Source of the DNA: Halocafeteria seosinensis
Taxonomy: Eukaryota; Sar; Bigyra; Bicosoecida
NCBI GenBank assembly: GCA_001687465.1
Contig: LVLI01000223.1
Coordinates: forward strand, 1-29,597
Direction: 5' to 3'
Length of the DNA stretch: 29,597 bases
In this document: positions 18,501-29,597 of the stretch, piece by piece
Layout: every line of letters starts with the position of its first letter
How positions within the stretch are numbered: the first letter of the stretch is position 1
Program-made: the position numbers and the translations under genes
Notes under the pieces: model-generated
What the model saw: the letters and a program-made list of their open reading frames with translations, nothing else
The model's database searches: none
What the model was told of the DNA's origin: nothing

Positions 18501-21500
18501 GACCAGAAGGAGGGGTGCAAATGATAGTGGTCTGGTTCGAGGAGATGACGGTGCATGTCTTGTGGTCAATTGACACCAACACATTGGGTACGAATCCGCT
18601 CACACTGGCAGGGCCAAAGTTTTCCCCGACGAGAGTAAGAGTGTCACTAGGCTCTGGAAGTGTCGGAAGCTCGTTGGGAAAAAACGAAAATATTTTCGGT
18701 GGAGCATAGCTCAATTCGAATTCAGCCACATTTGAAAATGATCCAACAAAAAATTGGACTTTCAAGCTCTTACCAGCTCCCGGAGGCATTGTGAAACTGA
18801 AATTCCCATGATCATGAGTTTCAAGTCCTATATCCGCGGCCAAAATGTCTTCAATCGATATACTACTCATCATCCCCAGCTCACTTGAACCCAAATTGAA
18901 TCCTGTTACCACGATTAGTTCACCCAATGTACTTACTCCTTCTTGGGTCATCAACCCTCTCCTTCGGGTTCCTAGCCGAGGATCTAAAGATGAGCAGCGG
19001 GACGACTTACGATCGTAAAGAATTATAGGACTCCCTTCAGTGTCAATTAGGTACGCAAAACAAATCGTAGGCCTTGCATAGTCGATGTGGAAGTCTTGAG
19101 CTGACAAGGAATCGTGCACCTGTATCGTCACCGGTAACTTCTCTCCTACGTGTGGAGGAGTGGTGCAAGACAAATTCGCAAAAGGTTGTAAGTCACGCTC
19201 TTCGACAGACAGAACCCGGAGAGACTTGCATTCTTTTCCACCTACAAACACCGTTGTATCGGACTCATCAGACTTGCTTACGCCAGAAACGTCGAAAATG
19301 TTTAACGTTTGTCCTCCTCTAGTTTCAAACGGACCCTGGATTCCAAACTGTATCTGGGACCCAATAGAGGGAGCGATCCTATCAAATGTGTATCGCTCGG
19401 TGTTAACTGGGTGATCCTGAACCACAAGCCATAGCTCTCCCTCCAAACTCTCTTGTGTGCTTAAGTGAGCGGTTATCTTTGAATGTGTATACTGTTCCTT
19501 TGGAATCTCGACAATTTCTCCATTCACGTAGAGTCTTCCACAGCACTCCGAGCCTGAGCAGGACTTTCCTCCACAGAAGTTCTCCCCTTCGATAACAACC
19601 TCAAGCATGCCTCCCTGTGGAACGCGAGGTGCTACGTTCGAAATTTGAGGGGGGTCGTACGAGAACCAAACAGGTTTCGAAAGTCTTCCGTTGACAGAGA
19701 CCATAACCGCCCTTCCAATGCCGAAACCCTCTGGAAGACTGAACGTGATCTCCTCGAAGTCACCATCGGTTTTGAAGTCTTTAGCAGGTATAGCACTTTC
19801 CCGTAAAGTCCGTACCCATTCCATAAGCTCTGTGTTAAACGCAATATCTTTGTGTTCTTCGGTTCGGTCTGGATCCTTCTGTTGGCTTTGTACAAACTCA
19901 TCCACTGCTTTGCCTGGGTTACCAATGTCATGGTCCTCAGCAAGCCTAGACAATTTTCCGGTGGCATCAAACAAGATCAAAACTTCTGAATCCTCCTGAG
20001 TAATACCGAAATCGTGTCCTCGAAGAGTTACTGATAGTCTCTCGTCCCTTGTACTGCTACTTCCTACGGTCGGATGTTTGGACGGAAACTGCTTGTCCTC
20101 GATAGCAGGTGGAGCGTAAGAGGTGGTATTAATGCTAGGCTCACTTCCCTGACCAGCAACAACGACAATCCACCGGTGTTTAGTGCCCAATCCACGTGGA
20201 ACACGACAACGGACTCGTTCGTGGCTGATTACGTGGCAACCCGCACCGTTGTTTTCAGTCCCGAGGCTTCCAAAGGTCACCGCTTCCAGGAAATCGTTCG
20301 GGCTTGGGGGGCCAAAGTTGGTTCCCACTATGTCGATCCAACTGCTCCCGGTAGTAGCGAGTTTATCAGGAAGCGCATTGTCGACCCCTTCAAATGTGTT
20401 CACCGTCGGAGCGGAATACGATGTTGTGGACTGCGTTGAACGTTGGCTACCGACAATCACCGACCATTGATGCGCTTCTCCAGCGCCCGGCGCACTGTGA
20501 CACTGCGCTATATCGTGATCTAAAACTGTACAGTTCGCCGCAGCGAATGAAGTATTGTCTCCACCGTATGTTGCTGCCATCCTCGTGCCGGAAGGACCAA
20601 AGTAGTTGCCCACTATAACGACGATTTCTCCACCTTCCGTTTTCATGTCATCAAAGCCAACGGAGGTTGGTTCCAATGTCTGACGATACGTGGACACTAC
20701 TGGGGGGTGGTAGCTGCTGACTCCACTCAATAAATTTGATGGCTGCGCTCCCACCCAAGCTAGCCATTCGTGATTTGCTCCAACACCAGGACTTGTTAAA
20801 CACTGTATCTCTTTGTGTTCGCGCCTTAGGAAGCACTCGTTTGCCTGATACGTAACTGAGCTATTCCGCTCCCAATAGAATATTTTGAAGGGCAAAACGT
20901 CCCCATGAGTCGTTCCAACATTCTCGGGACCGAAGTTGTATCCTCTCAGTATTACAATTTGGCCTCCCCTTGTGTCCAGATTTCTCGGCTCTTTACCAAA
21001 ATTATTGCTAATTGATTCGACTTGTGGAGACTCGTACGATATTCTTTGGACGGTGGATTTCGTAGTACCGTCTTGCCCACTAACAGTAACTGCCCAAGTT
21101 AAGTTGGCTCCTATTCCCGCTGGCAGATCGCAGACAGCAGTAGTATGATTGTGTAGTTGAGGGGAGCAGGTTGCCCGGAATGTAAACAGACTATTTGACA
21201 AAGTCGCCTCCACTGCGGTTCCACGAGGCCCAAAATTTTTGCCGCTTAACTGGATGGCGCCTATCGCTCCATTCGTAGGAATGCGGGAGCCAAGTAAAGT
21301 AAGATTTGATACCTCCGGTCGTGAGTAGTTGACAGGGGGGATATTTCCGAACCACGGGGATCGTTGGCTCCAATCTGCTTCAGCTTCGCCGAGAATAATA
21401 TGAAAACTCAGATCTGTTCCCGTCCCTTCGGTAGTCGTACAGCGTATAGAGCTATCGGATATCACCAGACAGTTTCCTGCAGTAAGAAGAGTTTCAGAGA

Positions 21501-24500
21501 CACTCGATTTGTAGAAAACCTGGACAGGGGTCGAAAGGTTTCTCCCCGCCCCATCTCGTATAGTAGCAGGTCCAAACGAAGAACCACGCAAAACGAATGT
21601 ATCGCCTCCTTCCGTTGACATTCCAGAGCTCCACTCATCAATGTGTGAGGGTGTAGGGTTTTCATACCCAACTGGATACCTCGCTACGCTATACTTTTGG
21701 TCGCCTATTTCGAGTTCCCATCGGAGATTACGTCCCAGCCCGGCGCTTACAGTACAATATAGCTGAGTATTGTCCCAACCTGTGGGTACTTCCCGTCGCT
21801 CGCAAACATTGTCGATTACCAATTTACCATCTGAGCTAACCAGTAGGGCTGAAACAGGCACAAATTTCCAGACAGGTCCAAAATCTGAACCTGAAAATAA
21901 AATTTTGTTGCCGCCCTTTGTAGAATATGTGGAGATATTGAGTGCCGAAACATGTATGTCGTTGATATCGACGACATTCACCGTCATGTTCAGATCATCA
22001 AATAAGCCGTCCGTATCACTCACTCTAATGAGAACGGTATGCTCGGGCAACGTTTCGAAATCCAGAGTTGCGCCTTCCATGAGTCTCAGTTGATTGCCTC
22101 TGAAAGTGAACATGTTCGGAGGCTCGCTACCCAATACAGTGAACGTAAAGATAGCATTTGGATCTCTACTTTCAACGGCAAAATCAGCAAATAGGACATC
22201 AGAACTAGTTACATTCTCTAGCACCGCGACATCAGTCAATTGCGAGTTGTTAAACTCTGGCCCGGTGTTTACAAAGACCACCTCTAAATTAACCTCAATG
22301 CTTGCAGACAGAGACTCTTCATCAACTATCCGTAGTAATAGCGTGTAGTGTGACTGCTCCAGGAAGTCTAGCTGGCGCGTAATGGTCAAGTTGCTAATCC
22401 AGCTGCCTTCAGCACCATCTGCAGGCTCAAGTGCCGATACCGCCAGGGGAATGGCCGACTTCGACTCAGGGTCGGCAGCAGTCTGATACAACACACTAAG
22501 ATTTAGTTTCCCTTTGCTGCTAATATCCGGGTCGAATACCTCTACACTTGTTAGCATCTTTCCGTTTGGAGTAAACTCTTCTACGGATAACTCAAAGCCA
22601 GACGGAGCACCAACAAACTGAGGTGGTTCCGCTACGTCGTTGACAATAATCCGCACCTCTTTTGTCGTCCGCAACCCCGTGTCGTCGACGCATGCCACTG
22701 TCAAAGTTGCATTAACCTCGTCGAGACTTTCGTAGTCAAGGTGTTTGGGATTCCTCACCTCAAGTTTACCACTCAAGGGATTGATGAGCAGAATTTCGCG
22801 GAAACTAATCGGATTGCTATCAATTAGCTGAAACTGCACCGGAAGGTTCTCTGCCGTGCACTGAGGCTGCATTTTCTCAAAGACACCCTGATGATTTTCA
22901 TCGATCTCGTAAGTAGGCTCGACAGACCCCGAGAAAACTCCAAGCCATTCAGGAGGGAGCGGATTCCTTTTGACAGTGACGAAGTGTGTTGCTGTGGTGG
23001 TACGATTAGTGAGATCAGATATTCTCACAGTGAAGTTCATCTTCACTCCGTCATCAAGAAGGTCGTCGCTGCTGTTATGTAACGTATGTTCGAGCCTCCC
23101 ATTCTTCTCAAGTACGAGGAAGGATGGACCATCCAACAGGTCGAAGGATATTTCGTCTCCAACATCAGGATCCTCTGCATCCACGGTTCCAATTGACGGC
23201 GATTCTTTATCGAGATTTAACGTGAAACGTTGGATAGGTGGCTGAAACAGTGGCGGCTCAGGGACGTCAATTACGACTACATCGACGATCGCTTCCGTTT
23301 GTAGGTCGTTGACGGTGTCTACCACCTGAATAGAGAAGTCGAAGGTTGTGTCGGGGTACAGCCTATCGTGCTTCGGAACATACCCTCGCTGCATGTATAG
23401 TTCCCCATTTGAGTCCAAGTTAAACTTGGCAAAATGGCTTAGCTGCGTGAAATTAAATCGGGATGGCTTCGAAGCAAACCTTTTAGATGAGCCGCTGAAG
23501 ATATCTGGATCTAGAGCCTTCAAACGGTCAAATGGTCCTGCCTCATGAGAAGTCATTTCTGCCACTTCAACTATTGTAGTGCTTAGAATGGGAGGCTCTG
23601 CGACATCTATTACATATAGAGAGAATGAGCCGGAGGCCTCTTGGGATGGCTTTCCGTTATCTTGGACCCAAACAGTGATATTGTGCACTTGCTCTTCTTC
23701 GTAATCGAGTGAGTATCCAGGCGAGATGCGCATCTCTCCACTGGTGGAGTCTATCTGGAAAGCTTCTGGGATCGGTGATGAGCTAATATCTGTAAAAAAA
23801 ATGAAGTCGTCTTCTTTATCACAAAAGAACTTCGATACATCGACCAGAGGAAGGTTCGACTCCGATTCTGCTGCAGCGATTAGCCCCACAGGCGTTACGA
23901 AGATGGGTGCCTGATTGGCTTGAATGATTCTTATGGTAACTTCGGTAATGCTAGACGTTGTCGGTCCACGCAAAGTATCCGTGTTGTCCAGAACTGTTGC
24001 AGTAACATAGAGCTTTATCCACGAGAAGGCAGAGGAACAGTTGCATGCTGGTTCGCAAAACAGTGAACTGTAGCCGGTGCTGCCTTGAACCTGAATAACA
24101 CCTTCACCAGTAACCATAATTTGTGAATCATCAGTTGCCAGGTTATCCACAGTTTCCTCCAAGGAAAATGCAAAGTCTTGGCCATAATTATCGGATGCTT
24201 CGAGTGTCCCAACTGTTCCGACTTTCCGCTCCTCGAGTTCGAAGGAAGTGGTCGTTATTTTGGGTGCGTTCCGCAGTTCCCGAACACGCACAGGAGCATC
24301 TACGTCAACCCCGTCTTTGCCATCTGTGTAATGAAGAGGAAGAGAGCGGGGGAGCAGTCCTTGGTTTGAGAAGTCCAAAAAGGCGTTATTCGTCACTGTC
24401 ACTTCCCCAGTTTCTCTGTTTACAGCGAATGTCTCACAGGACTTGTCGATGTTACATTCGCCTACTTCAACAAAAATCTTATCTTCCTCTGCGTCGGTGA

Positions 24501-26876
24501 CAAATACAGGATCCAGAAGATTGTCTGTCGAGACACTTGATTGGGCCTCACTGGTGATTTTCACGGCCTCTCCTAGTTCTTCCGCCTCCCAGACCACCAA
24601 TGTTGGTACAAGTTCGACCCTTGGGGCAACGTTCGGTTGTTCAACCATAATTTTGACCATTTGGATTAATATCTGCGGTTCTCCGGGGAAGTTGTCGCTT
24701 ACTGAAACCCACCGTAGATACTCTCCGGGGCCCTGCTCAACCAGAGATTGCTGATCTCGAACGAAAATTTGACCGGAGCAGCTCTCGAGACCAAAAGGAT
24801 CATTCGCCCTCTTCACGGAATCTCCATTTTCGTCTACTATACTAAACACTAGCTCATCATCATTCGGATCTTCAAATAATTGAACCAACGGATCGCCGAT
24901 GGACTGTTTCCGCCTGAAGTCAGTGGAAGCTGTCAGCTCTATTGGAGTATTTAAATCGCCCGAATTTTTCGATGGAGGATAATTAACAGGAGATACTACC
25001 ACGTTGACAACACATGAAATGCTGAAGTCGTCTCCCTTCTCTGAGAGAAGATTTGCAACCACCTCCACAGCATACTCGTTGCATGAAGAGTAAAGCAGCA
25101 CTTTTTCTGCTTTTAATTGCAGCTGGGCATGCTTTTGAGGGATCCCCTCGCCGTCGTTATCTTCGCTCACCGCAAGAACGAATTCGGTATCGTCCTCAAA
25201 CTCTTGATTGCATGCTGCAGGGTCCCCACTCGCACCCTGTCGCTTTACAGACTCGATAAAGTACGTGAAATGTGTCCATTCCGTGTGTGCCCTTGCATGC
25301 AGCTTCCCTCCGATATTGTGGGGAGAAGAAAATGCTTCGCTTATCTCGTCCTCGAAAAACCCACGATGCGCACTGTCCGAGCACGCACTATCCGTCCACT
25401 CAAGTGCCCGTATTCGCGATCCCTTCGGGCAAATGTAACCGTCGGTGCACGGCTCACATCCTGTTCGAGTGGAGGCATCATTGCCTTCAGGGGTCGTATA
25501 GCTACCGGCAGGACATTCTATTCTCGTTCCCTTCACGCAGTAATACGTTGGGTCATTATCAGAGCAAACAGCATTTGTAGGAGTTGTGCTCCCATCTTCA
25601 CATAAATATCCGTCGAGACATTCACCAGAGCATAGCTCACCGGTCATACCCTCCTCATCCCCATATCTTCCCGCTGGACATTTTTGCCGTATGCCGTTAA
25701 CGCAATAGCTTCCTTGGGGACACTTCGCTTCTGCGTACCTGTTCCCCGCATCAGTATCTTCTGGGGTCGAGTAATGTCCGTTCCTAACGCCTTTGCGCTC
25801 CTCACTCCCCTGTGGACAATAATGCGCGGCATCCCCGCAAGGCTCCCACTCGTTCTCCGCAGTTCCTGCTGCACATGTATATCCACGGGGGCAAGCATCG
25901 GTGCAACTACTCCTTGATTCACCGGCTCTTCCGTATCTACCTGGGTCGCATTGAGGCGCCGAATCCCCGTTAGTTGTACCAGGATCAGGACAATATCGAC
26001 CTGCAGGGCAAGGTCCGTCGCAAGCACTGGAGGTTGATCCCTCGGAGGCTGCATATCTTCCAGGAGGACACTTGCTCGGATTCGAAGCCCCTTCAGTAGC
26101 AAAGTGCCCCTCTGGAGCCGGCAAGCAACGGTTGGCAGGCAATGGAGCTGCCCTGTATTGTCCGGCCTGACAGTCTTTACATCTGCAGTTCGTTGTTCAT
26201 TTAAAGGATGGCATGGGAAGAGTAGGAAACAATTCCGAGACGCTCATATGCGGTCTTACTTCGATTTCCCATTTTCGTTTTGGAATTTGCCGTCATTACA
26301 ATTCTTACAACCTAATTTCTTGCTTTCATCTTGGTATTGCCCTGGATCGCACAGACGGCACGACCCCAAACCTCCCGATGGAGCGTATCTCCCAGGGTCG
26401 CAGTCTGTGCAAGATGCTGCTCCACCGGGCGCGTACCGACCTGAAAATGAATCACAACTAGTGCGTGTATTTCCAACCAAGAGATGGACGATTACTATAT
26501 TGTCATACCTTTAGGACATGTATCACATGCGGTCCTTCCTTTTTCATCCTGATACTCGCCTGAAGGGCAACCCCGGCAGTATGCTTGTCCCTCCTTAGGT
26601 TGATACCTCCCTGCTTGGCACACCTTGCAACTGCGGCTGCGATGACTATTCCAGTTTTGATGTCGTCCTTCCTGTAGTTACACCTCTCGAATAAGTGCAA
26701 CATACGGCTCCTTTGTGTGGCAGTGAATAACACAATCTACGTACCTGGCAATTCCTGCACAATGAGGTGCCGAAGATCCTAAAATATTCGTACTCTCCTT
26801 GGCCACAGTTCGCGTTCGCGAATCGGAAAAGAAGAGCGCTCAACACAGCCGTAAATATAATTGTTATCGCTTTCAT
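15514..26876 (-). CDS. Giant cell-surface protein: ephrin-receptor-like Cys repeats, cadherin-like repeats, ~14 IPT/TIG repeats, multi-pass membrane tail
   Basis: Four exons (26876-26745, 26671-26509, 26440-26260, 26182-15514; phases 0, 1, 2) give 3,714 residues. Residues 1-22 form a signal peptide (MKAITIIFTAVLSALLFRFANA). Then come ephrin-receptor-like/GCC2-GCC3 repeats, C-x-P-G-x-Y type (about 23-425); cadherin-like repeats with LDYE, DPD and DVAEPP motifs (about 460-1570); about 14 IPT/TIG repeats, most with a GxxFGP motif and Tyr-x-Pro-Pro linkers (about 1575-3040); a Cys-rich EGF-like module (about 3043-3150); and seven to nine transmembrane helices (from about 3156), with a basic cytoplasmic tail of roughly 110 residues. 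The membrane part holds an amphipathic WP ... FNFNLEL ... PEC segment typical of such proteins in protists. An adhesion or sensor role is inference; the ligand is unknown. The start is fixed by the signal peptide, and exons 1-3 by the Cys spacing. A paralogue follows upstream. Confidence 0.9.
16571..17032 (-). repeat. 462-bp near-identical segment, copy A (membrane region)
   Basis: It matches 29136-29597 at constant offset 12,565 with two differences (16777 and 16801), both silent (an Ile and a Val codon). It encodes the amphipathic WP/FNFNLEL segment and two or three transmembrane helices of the giant protein. Similarity drops immediately on the low-coordinate side, with substitutions at 16568 and 16570 and about 10% differences over the next 120 bp. 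The high-coordinate limit is unknown because the window ends. Confidence 0.9.
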
Positions 26877-28033
26877 CTTCCCATGTGCTGTGCAAGGACC
26901 TGAAGGACGTATAGGCAATTATTGAGTACCAGCAGCAGAACAGAATCTCTAGGCCATTGCCAAGGGAGAGACAACCCTCAAAACATGATCATAGCCAGAA
27001 AACACAAAATCCCTTCTACATGTATATGGTCTCTCTCACTAGAGCTGCTTACGTTTAAAGAGAGAGTATGAAGACATACAAGCCTGTCAGCGACGAACAG
27101 AAATGTCCTGAAAAGAGGACTCTCCTCTCAACACATGCACTCTGTACACATAAAAGACAAATAAGGCTATACGACTAGTACGTAGGAATCACATCGGATT
27201 ACCCTAAACACGCAAAACATCTCACTCAAGAAAAGTGACCCGTTGCCCTCCATCGACCCGCCAATATCTCCACAGGCCAGAAATCAGCGGAAGTGTCTCA
27301 AGGCGAGTTTACAGGGGACAAAAGAAATCATACTTCCGCTCCCGCCCTTCAACAACTTGGAAGCACCTCAACATACCATAACATAAGGGCACTCTACGCT
27401 TCTTTGGATTAGGGGGATTTAGCTCGTGTGTTGACAGAAAAAAAACACTAGCGACCAGTATCCAACGAGAGATAATTGAGAAATGTTTCTTGATGCGGAC
27501 GTGGAGACACATTGACTGGAGAAAAACCGTACAGTACCGCAAGTTTACTATAGTTGAAGTTGAATCCACACACTTTTCCGCAGGGAATTCATCTCTCATT
27601 CGGTGCTTAGTATGGAGCTGGTTTAAGCATTTTCGCCGGGTTTGAGCTAACGTTGGAGACTCTTTTTTGCTTGCGTTGCTTGCAGCCGTGTAGTTTTAGT
27701 ACAGATACTGTAGATACGTTGGTAGCGGATGTACTTTCCGGGGATTTGTGCTACATGGTACTACTTGGCGCCCCATGACAACACGGACGTAATTGCTAGT
27801 CAACATGAACGATGACATGATGCATCTGGTACGCGTAGTTTATTGACGTACTTGCTTGATAATGACAGTTCACACTGAGTTTAGTTGCATTGCAGCTACT
27901 GTACATGTAGTAAGGAGGGGAGAAACATTCATGCTTCTTTTAAGATAAAATCCTGAAAACTCCTTGCACTAGGTCGTGTTACCCATCTATGTCTACAATT
28001 GGGTGAGCGATTGAAATCCTTCAAAGGGATACA
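26877..28033. other. Spacer between tandem giant genes
   Basis: This is 1,157 bp holding the promoter and 5' untranslated region of the giant gene and the 3' end of its upstream paralogue. The longest frame (27309-27599, minus, 96 codons) has no recognisable feature and is not supported. TCTCTCTC near 27030 and GAGAGAG near 27060 form a weak inverted pair. No RNA gene or repeat stands out. Confidence 0.5.
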
Positions 28034-29597
28034 TCAAACAGAAACAGTGGTCGTTGGCACTTTGTGGGCTTGTCTCCTTGACAAATTCCCATATCCGTGA
28101 GACCTCGTTTTGAAAAAGCTAAAGCGCTTCTTTGAATGAGTGGTCGTGTGCTGCGATGGTACTTTCTTCGCCTCGCTGTACCTTCGTAGCTTTTGGCGGT
28201 TAGCCTTCAAAGCTTCACGAAGCACCTCAAGCTGCTCTGTCTCCGCTGTTCTTGAAGCGTGCTCGGCTGAAGCAAGAGGATTGATCCGAGTATTCACGAC
28301 TGATTGACGCAGACTGCTCTTGCGACGATTAAGCCGTCTGCCTGTCCCTGTCTCCTGCTTGCACGCCAAATCGACGACCATTTCCGCTCCTTTGGGGTGA
28401 AACTCCAGCATCAGTTCGTAGACTACAACGCAAACAAAATATACACACGTCAATAGAATGATAAGCATGGTAAGTATTCCCAGCAGTTCAAACTCGCTCT
28501 TGTTACGTTTCTGCATTTCACCTTGGAACCTTCCGGACAGGAACATTATTCCTGCTAAATTGACAAGGATAGCACTGGCAAGCAATATGTTCTCTGCGAT
28601 ATTGAAGTCAATTAGAGGACGAATGTAGCGAAATTTTAATAGTTTTGTATGAAGCGACTTCCGAGGCTCAGTTTCGCCAGAGATTTGATCCCATTCACCC
28701 TTTGACTTCTTGTGAGCAGACCGACTGTTCCGCTCTTCGACTTCCTTCATCGAAGCATAGATGTCCATGTGCAGCACACTGCCTTGCTTCACTTTCTGTT
28801 GATGCGCGTTGATAACGTCTTGACGATTAGTGATACTCATATACGGCTGGTGTCGCACATGCAGGACGTACGATGTGAATACCACCAGTAGAGAAAACGC
28901 CAATTGATAGGATGGTGCAGCTCGGAACATCAACGAAGTCAAAGCAATCAAGAATTTCCGTAGTAAGATCAAGCTTATCCAATACCACTTTCCAGGGACG
29001 AAAAGATAATAAAGTCGCTGAAACCTCTTACGGAATACATAATGAGGATTGGTCAATAGACTTTTTCCTTCCTGGTTCGCCCGCAGGATTTGATCATATT
29101 TTACCACCTGCTTATTCCTTCGAAGTAACATGAATGACAGGAGAGGGAAGGCAGCAACATACACGATGCACGATATTACTGCCAAAGGAAGTAGCAAATG
29201 CACATGGACACTGCTCTCCCCACAAACGATATCTGTCATACCCGACATGTACAACTTTCCATCTGGGGGGTCTGTCGGTGCGCAGTTGAAAACGTCCAAA
29301 GTCATGCGGGTCAAGAACATGTATAAAATATACATTATGACGATAAATGTTGCAATCAGGGAATTCACATGCGTATGTCGTCGAGACGAAGGAGCACGTA
29401 ATACCAACAGCTTGTACCCGTAATGGACAGCGTAAAGGACAAAGAGTATGCCGACAGCAATCAAGGGAACGGACATGGTCGCTATCCACTTTGATTCGTA
29501 AGGCGGAGCAGGTTCCAAATAACATTCTGGAGCTGCAAGCTCTAAATTAAAGTTGAACACAGACAGCATCTGTAGGGTCTGTTCCATCACTGACGGC
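28034..29597 (-). CDS. C-terminal part of a tandem paralogue of the giant multi-pass surface protein (partial)
   Basis: The frame is open from the window edge (29597) to the stop at 28034, about 520 residues, all corresponding to the membrane region and tail of the giant protein at 15514-26876. It starts inside the WP/FNFNLEL segment, then has the same transmembrane helices (IATFIVIMYILYMF; LLLPLAVISCIVYVAAFPLL; ILLASAILVNLAGIMFLSG; LGILTMLIILLTCVYF) and a basic tail with ALKANRQKLRRYSEAKK. The apparent Met-Met start is only where the window cuts the gene; codons continue in frame to the edge. Its extracellular part lies outside the window. The first 460 bp are almost identical to the neighbour, whereas the cytoplasmic loop before the penultimate helix and the tail are clearly diverged. 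Both genes have the same orientation. Confidence 0.9.
   Translation of the reverse strand, partial: PSVMEQTLQMLSVFNFNLELAAPECYLEPAPPYESKWIATMSVPLIAVGILFVLYAVHYGYKLLVLRAPSSRRHTHVNSLIATFIVIMYILYMFLTRMTLDVFNCAPTDPPDGKLYMSGMTDIVCGESSVHVHLLLPLAVISCIVYVAAFPLLSFMLLRRNKQVVKYDQILRANQEGKSLLTNPHYVFRKRFQRLYYLFVPGKWYWISLILLRKFLIALTSLMFRAAPSYQLAFSLLVVFTSYVLHVRHQPYMSITNRQDVINAHQQKVKQGSVLHMDIYASMKEVEERNSRSAHKKSKGEWDQISGETEPRKSLHTKLLKFRYIRPLIDFNIAENILLASAILVNLAGIMFLSGRFQGEMQKRNKSEFELLGILTMLIILLTCVYFVCVVVYELMLEFHPKGAEMVVDLACKQETGTGRRLNRRKSSLRQSVVNTRINPLASAEHASRTAETEQLEVLREALKANRQKLRRYSEAKKVPSQHTTTHSKKRFSFFKTRSHGYGNLSRRQAHKVPTTTVSV
29136..29597 (-). repeat. 462-bp near-identical segment, copy B (reaches window edge)
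   Basis: The partner of 16571-17032, with differences only at 29342 and 29366. The match runs to the last base of the window, so it is probably longer. Confidence 0.9.

Noticed and set aside
24123-24500. 125-codon plus-strand frame inside the giant gene
   Set aside because: Antisense shadow of the cadherin-like region, with no motif and no splice partners.
25644-26102. 152-codon minus-strand frame overlapping the giant gene
   Set aside because: It is a shifted reading of the ephrin-receptor-like repeats. The Cys pattern, signal peptide linkage and splice phases all support the other frame.
27309-27599. 96-codon minus-strand frame in the spacer between giant genes
   Set aside because: Low similarity to any coding pattern, and no signal peptide or domain.
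1-29597. Bacterial or phage origin, CRISPR arrays, tRNA genes
   Set aside because: Spliceosomal introns and eukaryotic families throughout; no direct-repeat array and no cloverleaf signature seen.

Overview
The window is nuclear DNA of a microbial eukaryote. Reading frames are broken by GT-AG introns of very uniform size (17 of 18 are 61-106 bp, most 61-77 bp; one is 124 bp), genes are tightly packed on both strands, and products are typically eukaryotic (NSF, ZW10, a dynactin subunit, an SMNDC1-type splicing factor, mitochondrial HMG-CoA lyase). The giant surface protein, with ephrin-receptor-like cysteine repeats, cadherin-like repeats, TIG repeats and a multi-pass membrane tail, resembles proteins abundant in stramenopiles and other algae and protists. 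A stramenopile is therefore my best guess, at low confidence. Dynactin and ZW10 argue against plants and red algae.

Layout. 1-1754: a distinctly AT-rich piece of a Polinton or Polinton-like-virus type element, carrying a broken gene for a family B DNA polymerase preceded by SAP-like repeats and an OTU-like cysteine-peptidase domain. 1943-4384 (-): an unrecognised protein with a probable mitochondrial presequence, sharing a 72-bp divergent promoter with 4457-6001 (+), a five-exon SMNDC1/SPF30-like gene. 6002-7228: no convincing gene, but a cluster of short hairpins. 7229-10041 (+): six-exon ZW10. 10505-13315 (+): four-exon NSF. 13360-13860 (-): two-exon dynactin p25-like gene, convergent with NSF. 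14088-15409 (+): three-exon HMG-CoA lyase. 15514-26876 (-): four-exon gene for a 3,714-residue surface protein. 26877-28033: spacer. 28034-29597 (-): the 3' end of a tandem paralogue of the giant gene, which runs off the window.

How the genes relate. ZW10 (NRZ tether and RZZ kinetochore complex), NSF (SNARE disassembly) and dynactin p25 (dynein cargo adaptor) act in connected steps of vesicle traffic and dynein transport, and lie next to each other here. That may be chance. The two giant proteins are a head-to-tail pair; a 462-bp stretch of their membrane region differs at only two silent sites, while the flanking tail is well diverged, which suggests gene conversion. The most unusual material is the giant receptor-like pair and the OTU-polymerase relic. 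I saw no tRNA, rRNA, CRISPR array or complete transposon.
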